DNA of 64,000 nucleotides, from positions 5,332,001 to 5,396,000 of the forward strand of contig NC_070564.1 in NCBI RefSeq assembly GCF_026914185.1, given 5' to 3'. Below the pieces are notes generated by a model. That model saw nothing but the letters and a program-made list of their open reading frames with translations. It had not been told where the DNA came from and made no database searches. Origin of the DNA: Puccinia triticina. Its lineage: Eukaryota; Basidiomycota; Pucciniomycetes; Pucciniales; Pucciniaceae. Within the stretch, counting starts at the first letter, position 1. Each line of letters begins with the position of its first letter. Of this stretch, positions 34,732 through 45,115 are shown piece by piece. Both the position numbers and the translations under genes were made by a program.

Positions 34732-37700
34732 CTATTGCGTCTCGGGGAGGTGACCGGGCATGTCTTCCTCGTCTTCCTCGACGATCCTGGAGTATTGGGA
34801 GGAGCCTTCGTTACTGGGCTTGGCTCCGAAGATATCCCGCTGCCGGTGGGACTCGACGCGAGTCTGGCCGATGAGGAAGACGGGCTTCTTCCCTTTCTTG
34901 GCCACTTTCTTGTTCTCGCCGAAGGTGAAGCTCTTAGCCCGCGAGAAGGTCGAGCTCTCACGCGTCCTGAACTGGTTCAAGTCGGCGTGGCGGTCGCTTC
35001 GATGGCTCGGGTCATCCATCTTCACATACTCCCCATCGCAATGCTGGGGAGAGTGGACGAAGTATTGGGCGTAGCCGCCCTCCAGGATGTACACTTCGGG
35101 GTAGTGCAGGGCAGGGTAGTGGGGCATGTTCTTGTGCCGATCTTGCTCGCGAAGATGCTTCGCACTAAAGGGTCGCACAACAATGGGAAAATGAGCCTCG
35201 GGTGCCGCGGTCAAAGGGAAATGAGAGGATGGTTGGTTTACGTACACAGTCGGTGCCCTCATGGCAGAGTATTCACAATGAAATACTACTACCACTTTCT
35301 TCCTCTGCCCAGCCGAGTCCACCTTGCCGGATTCGCTGGGTAGAGGGACGTCCCTTTCCCCGCGTGCAAACAGTCCACCCTGTAGAAGCATCTTGTCGAC
35401 CGCTTTCTTGTCCTGGATGTTGATGGCCGAACGGATGTGCCCACCCTCGTACTCGTACCCAAAGCGACAGTCCACAATGACCTTGTGGGTAATGCTGTCG
35501 TCGTATTCCCCTTCCAGCAGTCGGTTCATCGTCTGGGGGGAGATACGCATCAGGCCGTCGTTGGATACCTTGTGGCAAGGTAGGATCTTCCCAGCGCGCT
35601 CCTTTTCGCTGAACGCCATCCCCACAGGACTCTCTACCGCCGCGCCGATAGTAGCGATCAATGGCCGGGTGGGACTCTGGTCGGCCATACCGTGGTTGAA
35701 GGGAGGTGGGGCCAACGATCTCGAGCCCGAAGGACCAGGTGCAGAAGACTTCCGGGTCAAGTGGTGCATCGAGTCAATGCAGCTGCTGCTCTTGTTGGGG
35801 CGGATCGGACTTTCGGAAGACTTGGGCCAGGTGCCACTGACCAGAGGGTTGGCGGTTCGGGGCATGGGGGAGCAGTTGAACGTGGAGCTGGCATCCATGT
35901 CTGACTCCTCATCTTCTTCGTCGAGGTCGACGGCCATGCTGTTACTTTGCAGCAAAAGATCCAGCTTCTTACCTCGGCCGGCAGCGAAGCTCATCGCCCG
36001 GCGAGACTTGGAGGCAGGCCTTCCGATGGCATCCCGCTGGCGATTGACGACGGTTGAGGAGGATGAGGCGGATTGATGGCGACTGAAGAGTGTTGCGCTA
36101 CTCTGTACAACACCTAAGCCAGCGCGCCGGGTGGCGATGCTGCTTCCGGAGGCAGAGCCTAGACTGCCCTTGCCGTATTGTTGAGAACGGCTGCTGGAGA
36201 GAATGGGGGCCGAGGGGAGGTGGGGTTTGGAAGTCGGGAAGTGAAATCCCGATAGTGATCGCTCGCCAGCCTTGCGGCCCAGGGTCAACTTCGCAGCCGC
36301 TTTGATGCTTGGGCTCATGTTCTCACTTGGTGACGAGGACGAAAAGTAGGGTGAGAATGAGCGATTCTCCTCGGCGGGTAAGGTGGGTGTAGGCGCAAAC
36401 AGACGGCTGCCTTGAGAGTGCGCTGGAAGAGACAACCTTGGGGGACTCGCGATGCGTTTCTGAGGAGCTAGTTGGCGGCCATTACTGCCGCTGCTGCTCG
36501 GACGGGAGGATAGGTGCTCCCGGTCGTCGTCCTCATCAGATCGGCTGCGTTTGCCAATACTGCTTTGGCTTGCCGAGCGCGAGGTCCGCTGAATTAGACG
36601 CGACGTGCCAGTCGCCTGGTCATCAGAGCTCATATGGGAGCTGCGGGCGTCATTGCCATCCCCATGGTTCGGTTGGGTATAGCTGGGAGAATCGATATCC
36701 ATGCCATCACTGCTGGCCCGAGCCAATGGACATGGTGGCTTGAATAATGAGAGTAGGCATCCCGAATGAGTCAAGGCCGTGTAAATCGCGTTTATTTTTT
36801 TTCTTTCTTTTTTCTTTTGTTGTTTTTTGCAGAAACCGAGAGCTAATGATTCTTTGATAGAGGAATGGAAATGTGTAAAAAAACTTACAGATCTCTGACC
36901 AGCTCTACCCGACGCGACGAATTTTGTGTCGATGGGGAGTTGCGGACGGGTGAGCGCTTTCCTCAGGCCAATCGTCCGCCGGGTTTCACTGGTGGTCGGG
37001 CTGGCCTTCCAGAGAGTTTTGGGTTGAGAGCGAGAGGGGCTTCCTGCAAATGGGTCGTCCGGGTGGTGTGCTTGGAAGCTGCTTGTCTGTAGTGAGTTTC
37101 TCGGTATGTTGCAGCGTCGAGCAGGGGCGGGTGAGATGTCCATGGCATACGGAGAAGAGGAGGGAGGCATGGCATTCGGGTTGGGCGCGAAGAGATGTGC
37201 GGGTAGAAAGGTGTTCTTCCTGCTGACTGAATTCCTGACGCTCTCGGGGAATGTGGTCCCATATGGATTGGGAGACGGAGTGGGAGGGGCGGTAGCGATT
37301 GACCTAGGGAATGTGGAGATATTTTGGGTGAATACTTTGTTTTTATTTTGTGACCTCAAGTAGGTTGACCGCCGAAGGAAGGGATGAAGAGATGCCAATA
37401 TCTTACATGGACGTTGCAAACGAGGCATCTAATGTTGGGCTGAAAGCCTCGTCCATGGCTTGCTCAGCTGGCTCCTCCTCCTCTGATTCCTCTTCCTCGT
37501 CGCCCTCTCCGTCGTCGTATTCGCACCCAGAAGCGTGTTGGTCGTGCTCGTCCATCATGCCAGCTTGGTCTTCGTCCTCGAGCTCGTCAGTTTCTGGGCT
37601 TCGGTCGTCGTAGTACTCTGCCTGGTCCTCCGCTTCGACGCACCCTTCGGATCCGGCTGGGCTCGATCGAAGATACTCATCAGCTTCGTGATCTTCGTGC

Positions 37701-37837
37701 TGCGCGTGATGGGTTTGGTGACGTCGAGAGCCGCTGGCCGGGGAAAATGGGGAAGGGCGGGCCTCCAAGTGACGGAAGGGGTGGGGTAGATGATGAGCAG
37801 GGGTAGGAGAAGAGGAGACAAAATGGGAGGTGGCCAT
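34732..37837 (-). CDS. CDC25: Cdc25-family M-phase inducer phosphatase
   Basis: The proposed exons are 37837-37407, 37303-36889, 36738-35246 and 35164-34732 (923 residues). The 150-bp segment 36888-36739 has a strong GTAAGT donor but only an AAG acceptor and stays open if retained (973 residues); the 81-bp intron is also frame-neutral. The N-terminal two thirds is disordered, with an acidic Glu/Asp block and many Ser-Pro sites, as in regulatory halves of Cdc25. The catalytic rhodanese-like domain has VIVDCRFGYEYEGGHIRSAI, then VVFHCEYSAMRAP (Cys near residue 770, C-X5-R loop), then LHYPEVYILEGGYAQYF. The enzyme dephosphorylates the inhibitory Tyr of Cdk1 at mitotic entry. The loop differs from the common HCEFSSERGP form but keeps Cys and Arg. 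The start is the first ATG of the upstream exon. Confidence 0.9.
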
Positions 37838-39340
37838 TGGAGATGGATGGACGTTGACGACAACTGTGGGACAAACAAACGCAAGTATCGGAGGAGGAGA
37901 GGATGGGCAGGGGCCGGTTGAGGGGGGTATAGAAGTTGGACGAAAGAAACAAGCGGGGTGTGGATTCTGGAGGGGTCGACTGAGCTGGAAGTGCTCAAGA
38001 CGGTGCTAGAATAGTAGTACTGCTCATCCAACAAACGAGCACAGTACGTAAATAAATAAATATATATATCCAAGAGACTTGCTCAGTGCCAGGTCTCAGC
38101 AGACGGAGTAAGGGGGCGGGGGAGCAAAGTATTTGGGGGCCGGAAAAGAGCAGGGCGATGGTTACAATAAGAAACACCTGACGAGTTATTCAAGAAATGG
38201 GTTGCACGAAGATGACAGTCCGATGTTGTGACGCGAGAGGGGCGGCCAGTGGGTCTGATGGCCTGTTTTTATAGACAAGAAAGACTGCAAGAAGGACGGG
38301 GGCCAATTGGTCTGGTCAACATGAGTGAGTGTTCGAAATCCGAGCTTTGTACGATGCACCCTATATGGCAGAGAGAGAGAGAGAGAGAGCGCGCGGAGAG
38401 AGATGGACGCTGATCGGGTAGAGTTGGGACCGGGCCGAGCTGAGCTGGGGTGACTACCACTCGACACTTGTGGTTGTTGCTGATGAAAGAAGCTGCGAAC
38501 TGAGGTTTGGTAGACAGGGAGGGAAGAAGGGCACCGCTTGAGGAGATGTTTTGCGTATATTGTTCGTAGGCGAGGCAGTCGTGACTGGGGGACGGAGACG
38601 ATAGAAGTGTAGATGAGTGAAGGAATGGTGCTAGTGTGAGTTGAGTTGTGGTGGTACTGGGAGGATGCTAGTCGGTATTCTCGAGCTGTAGGAGGAGTTA
38701 GTACCGTCGCGTTGTACTGGCGGGTGGCGGATCTCTGGGAGAGGGCATGTTTATCTGGTTGCTAGAGACGGCGCGTCGCAGGAATGGCCGGTGGAGGAAG
38801 CAGAAGACAGTTGGGCATAGCGAGCGCCGGGAGTTGGGGGAGATGGTGTAGAAGCATGGTGATTAGAACAAGGCAGCCAGTCAGTCACACAGATACATAC
38901 CCAGTCATGCAACACACCAAGTATCGGACGAGCACGGCAGGCAAGACATACATGCAAGTATTTGTTTACATAAGTAAATACATGGGAGGCTCTGATGCAG
39001 GAGGGACAGAACTCTGAAGACAGACAGAGAGAGGGAGAGAGAAGAGTCGATGGAGGCTGCAGATATTGTGATATCAGAGATCCGATGCGTTCCGAGCGGA
39101 GGCAGCCAGCGCGCCTGCTGGGGAGGCTTCCTCGGCGAAGTGGGGTTGTTGTGAGAAGGAAAAGATGGCCGACAGAAGAAAAGAGTTGCACTCCATCGAC
39201 CACCCGACCACCCGCCCAGCTCCCGGGAAGTGGCTCCGATCTGGCTACGCCGTCCCCCACGGCGCAGACGGATGCACTCGAGCGTTTGTATTGCATAGAG
39301 TGGTACAACACGTACATTTTCACTCGAATATCATGATGAA
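37838..39340. other. Cdc25 upstream region with GA tract
   Basis: A perfect (GA)n tract lies at 38371-38390 and more purine-rich DNA at 39028-39045. A minus-strand frame at 38751-39323 (190 codons) has no domain and poor codon character, so I do not call it. The region presumably holds the promoter of the minus-strand Cdc25 gene. Confidence 0.45.
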
Positions 39341-42040
39341 TGTAGACTCCAGTCTAATGATAAAACATGTGTTGGTGTTGTTTCCTTCTTGATCTGCTGA
39401 TTCATATGTAACGTCACGACTTCTGCTTTCAAGGGAAAGTTCACGAGCCGACAGCTCCACGAAGTGCCGATGGCCGCTTCAAGAGGACCACTATCAACGC
39501 GCCCTTGTTTATGAGCCCATTCACCATTCAGAGAATGGCAAAGCCGAGAAAACAAGTTGGAGTTTGGGTATGTACGGCTCTGAGAGCCGGGCGTGAAGGT
39601 GGATGAATGGTTATATTCTGGATCTGAGGGATATGTTTATGTAAATTCCAATGGCAGAAGACTTCCAGCCAGCTGCCTCACATAACTCCTGGATGGATAC
39701 ATAAGACGGGCGGTGATGTCCCTCAAGGTAGAGCTCTGCTGTTGTTCAGTTGGCTCTGGGTGATAGTTTTGGGGGGCTGTTAGGCAGGATGTGCTCATCT
39801 TTCTTGATTGGAAACTGCAGAGAAAAAGATTATGAAATGGAATTCGAAGGGCTGCAACCCTCATCAATGCATATTTTACTCAAGCCAAATGGGATTGATG
39901 CTTGAAGAAGATGTGCAGGTGTTTTTCTTCTATTTAAATTGACCTATTTATGGGTGTCTTCCTTCTCCTGCCTCTTTCCACGCGTTAACACATCATCAAA
40001 CCTTTTCAAACTCAGCTTGGCAGAACGAAGAGGCAGCTGTTACGTATTCATGTTACATACATGTACGCCAGTGTACGCCAATCGCTGAGAATGAGGTGCT
40101 GCTGTCTTTTCCCAGCCAGCTTACGAGTGAACACCTGTGAATGCCCCTCTGGACTTGATCTGTGCTCTTGCATGAATGGAAAACCTGATCAAGTTGCAAA
40201 TCCCGGGCCAGGTTTCAAGAAGACCATCAAGATTTGGATTTGAGTCTTGACATGGATCTTTTGGCACCCAATGTTTGTCCGGAACATGATAAAGTTATGT
40301 ACAAGGGTTGTTTTAAGTTGGACGCAGGTTTCTGTAACTCAAGCGCATAATTCGGGCTCCTTCATCCTTGGGAAGAATTCTCTCGGTTTTGTTTTATCCG
40401 GTGCAGAGCTGTGCAGAGTTGACAGGTTCAACTTTCAACGGTGAAGAGGAACTCCAGATGACAGAAAATGTGTCTGCGACTCTGCCTAAAGTTCAGAAAA
40501 TCGTTGTGCCCGCGGGCACACTACAGTCTCCAAAAGAAGGTCCACATCCGTCAAACCTTCGATCATCGATGGATAGACGCCTCCGCATGGTAACGGGCAG
40601 GGCTCTTGAGAGGTCTCCCCGATGAGTCATGGACTCATGTCCCACGATGAACCGTCCGAAAGATGGGTGGATGGAACCGAACTCCTGGAGGAGGCTTGAA
40701 TTTTGAAAGTTGGGCTGATTTGGCGAGCAGACAGTTCATTTCAACCACTGCTGTGTGCCATCACTGTGGGGTTACAAAAAGCGGTTGAACAACGCATTAC
40801 AACAGCTGTAAATAAATAAATTCACACCGATATTTTTTTCCTTTACTCCGAAACTCAATATTTATCTTCGCCGCACATCACCCTATCGCCCGCCGTCGCC
40901 CATAGAAGGGAGCGATTGACCAACGCCGTTTGAAAGATTTATCATCGAAAGAGACATGGTACTTTTCTATGTATCGATGAACCAGAAACCCTAAGCAATG
41001 ATGCCAGTTGGGCTCGAGTCTCCTATGCAGACCTGCTAGTCAGAGGCTGTGAAAATGCCACATCGGCAAAAACACTCTTCATAGCAGAATGATGTCACCA
41101 ATGAGTGGACGAACATGGAGCCCACTCCACTGTCTCCAAAATCCAATCGTATCCTCCCCATCTGACCTATGCGGAACCACATATCACATATAGTGTAAAC
41201 GGTCACGCTCCAGGCAAAGCAGTCGTGGATGTCGTGGACTTGTGCACGAGTGGCGACGAGATCTAGTCTTTCGCACCGGTTTCGCCACGAATCGCTATTC
41301 TCAATGCTAAAATAATCCAGCCAGATGACCTCGTGAGCCCAGGCCATGCAACTTGCTCTGCCCCTCTCGTCCAAAGTCCAGGAACATTCGGACACGTCGC
41401 TTGTAAATAAATATTTTTACACAGTGCCTATCTCGTACTTGTCGGTATATGTCGAGCCCGGGATATGTCGAGCCCAAATCGTACGTGCAAATCAGCAAGA
41501 CTTCCTCTCGCCCATCGCTGTTATGTAGGTTTTGCTGATGATCGTCATGAAGCGACTGTCAAGTTGAGGCAAGGGGCAAGGGGCCACGGAGGAAACAGAA
41601 AATCATCGGCACAGGGTGGATAGCCCATCACCGGAACCGGCCATCAACACAGGAGGGGTACAGGAAGCGCATTCAGGATTGAAGTGAAAAAGTGGACGTT
41701 TCCAGCTGGCGCCAGCTCCCTGAATTTTACCTGGCGCCCTCCAAGAAGTTACCCAGTGCCCTCCCCTCAATCGATGTATCTATGTAGTTCCCTCCAAAAT
41801 CTACTGCCCTCGAAAATGTATCCATCAAACACCCCATAAACGAGACCGATCCCCAAAGCGTTCTTCTGCAGAGAGAGAGAGAGAAAATTCTCCTCAGGAG
41901 TTTGCCACAGGCAATTGGTTACCACAAACAACATAACCCACCCTGCATGCGTCGACTGTTCCCTCACATCTAAACGCATATGCCCCCTCGGTTTGGCAAT
42001 GCGTTAGGCTCGCAATAAACATTACTTACCTTAAAATGTC
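39341..42040. other. No recognised gene
   Basis: Frames at 40061-40243 (Cys-rich, + strand), 40368-40625 (+) and 41036-41395 (-) are the most gene-like, but none shows a domain, a signal peptide or supporting splice sites. A (GA)n run lies at 41871-41884. Confidence 0.4.
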
Positions 42041-42048
42041 CGAGCCTA

Positions 42049-43251
42049 CTAGATCCAACCAAGAAAAGCCGCCTCGATCATCTCTCTCCCCGCCGGCTGA
42101 ACAGCCGAACAACCTTGGGGGCTATGTGTAAGGAGGCTACAGCGATGGGAAGATGAGGGAGGAGAGCTCTCCTGTTTCGAGATGGCGGTAGTAGGAGGCG
42201 GCCGGAGCCAACGACTCCTTTGGTTTTCCCTATCCGGGAGTAGAACCCTGGGCTTCTGGATGTGGAAGGGTTTCAAGCGCTACCAACACCTGTAAGGGTT
42301 TCCCCTGGTGGCTAAAGGGGAGGTACACATAAAGTACATATCAGTCCACATCCGCTTTCCATCGCTGTGTCTCTCTGACTTATCACAAGTCCCTCGCTTC
42401 GCAGGGCCATGGTACAGCCTGGGGGCTGGCGCGAAGCGCGACCTCCTTGGGAATGGGAGATGCTCCGCATCGGGGTGCTCTCGAGCTTAACAAAGCCTCT
42501 CCGAGGAGGCGCGGAGCGTCTCCGAAGGAGAGGCTTACCTCTAAAGTCACACCATTGGCCCTACAGACTCGAGAATTTCTGGCAAAAAAACACATATTTT
42601 ATTTTCAAAATGTTTTTAAAAATGTTGTTTTTATTTAAGAAAAAATCTGAGTAGACAGACTTGTAGCCTGCAATCTCAGCTTCCATTTTACAGTTTTTCA
42701 CCTAGCTGACACACATAATTACTAGCCCACTCCACCTACTGTGAAGTGGTTCTGGAGAGGTGATCCAGCGGTTTTTGAGCGCAAAATTTGAAATTCCCTG
42801 AGCCCGCGCGGGCTTGAAGGGGGGGATTGGGTACAGAAATCCACCATGTAACAACATTTACAGGACATTTCTTTCAAGGGGGGATGGATACGGGGGAGTT
42901 TGAAGTGGGGGAAAATAAGCTAAGAAGCTTGCCATGCCAATGGTGCAAAGGGCGCGGGATGAATCAAGAGGAAACAGGGAGATATTGGGGAAAATGGGGG
43001 AGCGTAGGGTCCTCCCTGCCATTTCTCTCGATCCTGTAGGGCGAGACACGCAACTTTAGAGGCAAGTCCCTCTTTTGGAGGTCGCTACGCTCCCCCGAGG
43101 AGGGTACGCTTGTGTTAAGTTTGGGGTGCTCTGCACCCCCGGTCCCGGGAGGCTTAGTTAAGTCAGGTGTCTCTAGCTCAATAGGATGAGCTGCCAAGGC
43201 CCGTACTGTCAATACTGCCTAGGGCTTTGAGCTAAGAAGTTCCACAGAAAC
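42049..43251. repeat. GC-rich hairpin blocks of the GTCCCTCC family
   Basis: 42389-42545 contains AAGTCCCTCGCTTCGCAGGG, GCGAAGCGCGACCTCC and GAGAGGCTTACCTCTAAAG. 43051-43170 contains TAGAGGCAAGTCCCTC, GGAGGTCGC and TGTGTTAAGTTTGG. Both share words with the hairpins at 2495, 3160 and 16120. The blocks may be the two ends of one inserted element, since CCTCTAAAGT and ACTTTAGAGG-like words occur inverted at 42538 and 43051. Confidence 0.5.
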
Positions 43252-43587
43252 ATGTTTCACATGTTTCTATTGTGTAAAAAGGCCTCCACTGGCGTAAGTT
43301 TGTTCATGGCCCAGCTCAATCTCAGCTGGTTCCTTCAACAGATACCAACTGCCGTTGCAATCCCAAAAAGAAGGGTAAATGAAGTAGGCACTTTTCCATT
43401 GGCAATTTCAAGCTTTCAACCTCTTCTAAAAAAATTCAGCATTAACATTACATTTAACAACCACCATCATCTGCAGCTGATTAGTTTTGCCAAGGACCAA
43501 TTGGAGGAGCTTTCTCAGTGCGTACATCAACAATGGCTTGGAAGAAGCGGTACTGTGATATTTTATGATTTGACCCCATCAACATGA
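43252..43587 (+). other. Unassigned open frame, 111 codons
   Basis: The frame contains AKDQLEELSQCVHQQWLGRS but no family is recognised. It lies just outside the LTR element at 43783 and may be a fragment of an older gene or transposon. Confidence 0.2.
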
Positions 43588-43782
43588 ATGCTGATTTACC
43601 TCATTTCTATTTGGTTTTATTTTGTGAATCATATGGGACATCAATGCTATATTAATTTTTTGACCTTGAGATGAACTTGATAGCAAAAAGAATGATTGTA
43701 GTAAACGTAGCCAAAAAGCAAATAAGATCCGTTGAGAACAAGCCAACTGCTTGGGCTGCTGATGGGTTATGCGCTGGGCCGG

Positions 43783-44207
43783 TGTGGTAGACACTTTAGT
43801 TCTGGATGGAAAAATTCAAAAATTTCTAGTTTACATATGTAGTGTTACATTACACCATCTTTTGATACACACACTCCCTTCAGTTTACATACACAGTTTT
43901 ACAAAACTGCATGTATATAGCTTACATACTACCCTTTTACATATATATGTGGCTGCGTAGCAACCAGCCAGCCTCATATGCAGCTGTGTAGCAACCACAA
44001 GCCAGTTATTACAGTAACCCAGCAACCACAAGCCACATTAATAAAGCGGCATAGTAACCATGGGGCTGTGCAAGTCAATCAAGCAGACTACACAGCAATA
44101 CAGAAAGCTGTGCAGGTCACTTGAGAAGACTCCATAGCAACCAGAGGGCTGTGTAAGCCACACTTGTAAATAGATCACCAGCTAAATTTGCTCATGTATA
44201 CACTGCC
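43783..44207 (+). repeat. 5' LTR, left part
   Basis: It matches 57127-57550 almost base for base, up to ACACTGCC, where the KDZ element begins. It contains repeated GTAGCAACCA/CAAGCCA words. Confidence 0.92.
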
Positions 44208-44479
44208 CACCTATGGCCACTACTCCGCACTATACTATACATAGCATGGCGGGGGCGGACTATGGTACGCAGAGGGGTTACTCTCCGCCCAAAACTAAGA
44301 AATTTCCTGCGTCTCCAGCAACACCTCGATGACCAGGTTTTTGGCCTCTGAATTCTTGCCTAAGTCCCGCATCCTCCCCTTCCCCCTGCTTAGCTCATCA
44401 CCCGCACCCAACACCTACATAACAGACCATCACAGGTCTTACAACATACATACATAACCAACGCCCGCACATCACTCCA
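44208..44479 (+). repeat. Left terminal inverted repeat of the KDZ element
   Basis: It is near-identical to the reverse complement of 53892-54163 through ATCACTCCA; similarity then drops to scattered words. Confidence 0.93.
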
Positions 44480-45115
44480 CCAAGTACATAACACTCAGCC
44501 ACCGCCCGAACTCACCCCGCCCAAGGCAAAACCACACCTCCGGTGCCGAAACCATACCTCCCCGCCCGGACACTCAACACACCCAGCCGTACTCACTCGT
44601 ATTGTAAATAAATACTGTAAACAATCATACTAACTCGTCCCGGTAGCTGAAGCACCCACCTGCATGCGACAAATCATAAGCAACCCGGTGCAGCCCACCA
44701 GGGACCATATTGTTCATTTACTCAGATCGCTCGCTTTTAGCAAGCAATCTTGTAATAAAAATTACTTGCTTTATGTATTGTAATTTTTCTCTGAAACTAG
44801 AAAGTGATCAATCTGCGAGATCCCTTTCCTTAAGTTGTCTGACCCCTTTTGTCAGGTGTTTCTTGTAAAACATGCGCATGTATATTTCAAGCACAATAAG
44901 ATAACAACATTCAGAAAGAAAAACATTGGGACTTGTCATGTGAGAGCAGAGAGGGCAACCAGGCAGCAAGACTATCATATCAGGATAAGTGAAATGAACT
45001 ACAACAAAAAAAGTGAGAGCAAACAGAGCTGTGTATTGTACAATGTATCATCCATCCCTCCCCCTCTGAATTTCCACCATCGCCTGTGATCTTCATCATC
45101 ATCTTTCACACATCG

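Noticed and set aside
34681..36076. Long + frames over the Cdc25 gene (220 and 250 codons)
   Set aside because: Opposite-strand shadows of a GC-rich coding exon with a clear phosphatase domain on minus.
38751..39323. 190-codon minus frame upstream of Cdc25
   Set aside because: No domain, mixed composition, and competing frames of similar length on the other strand.
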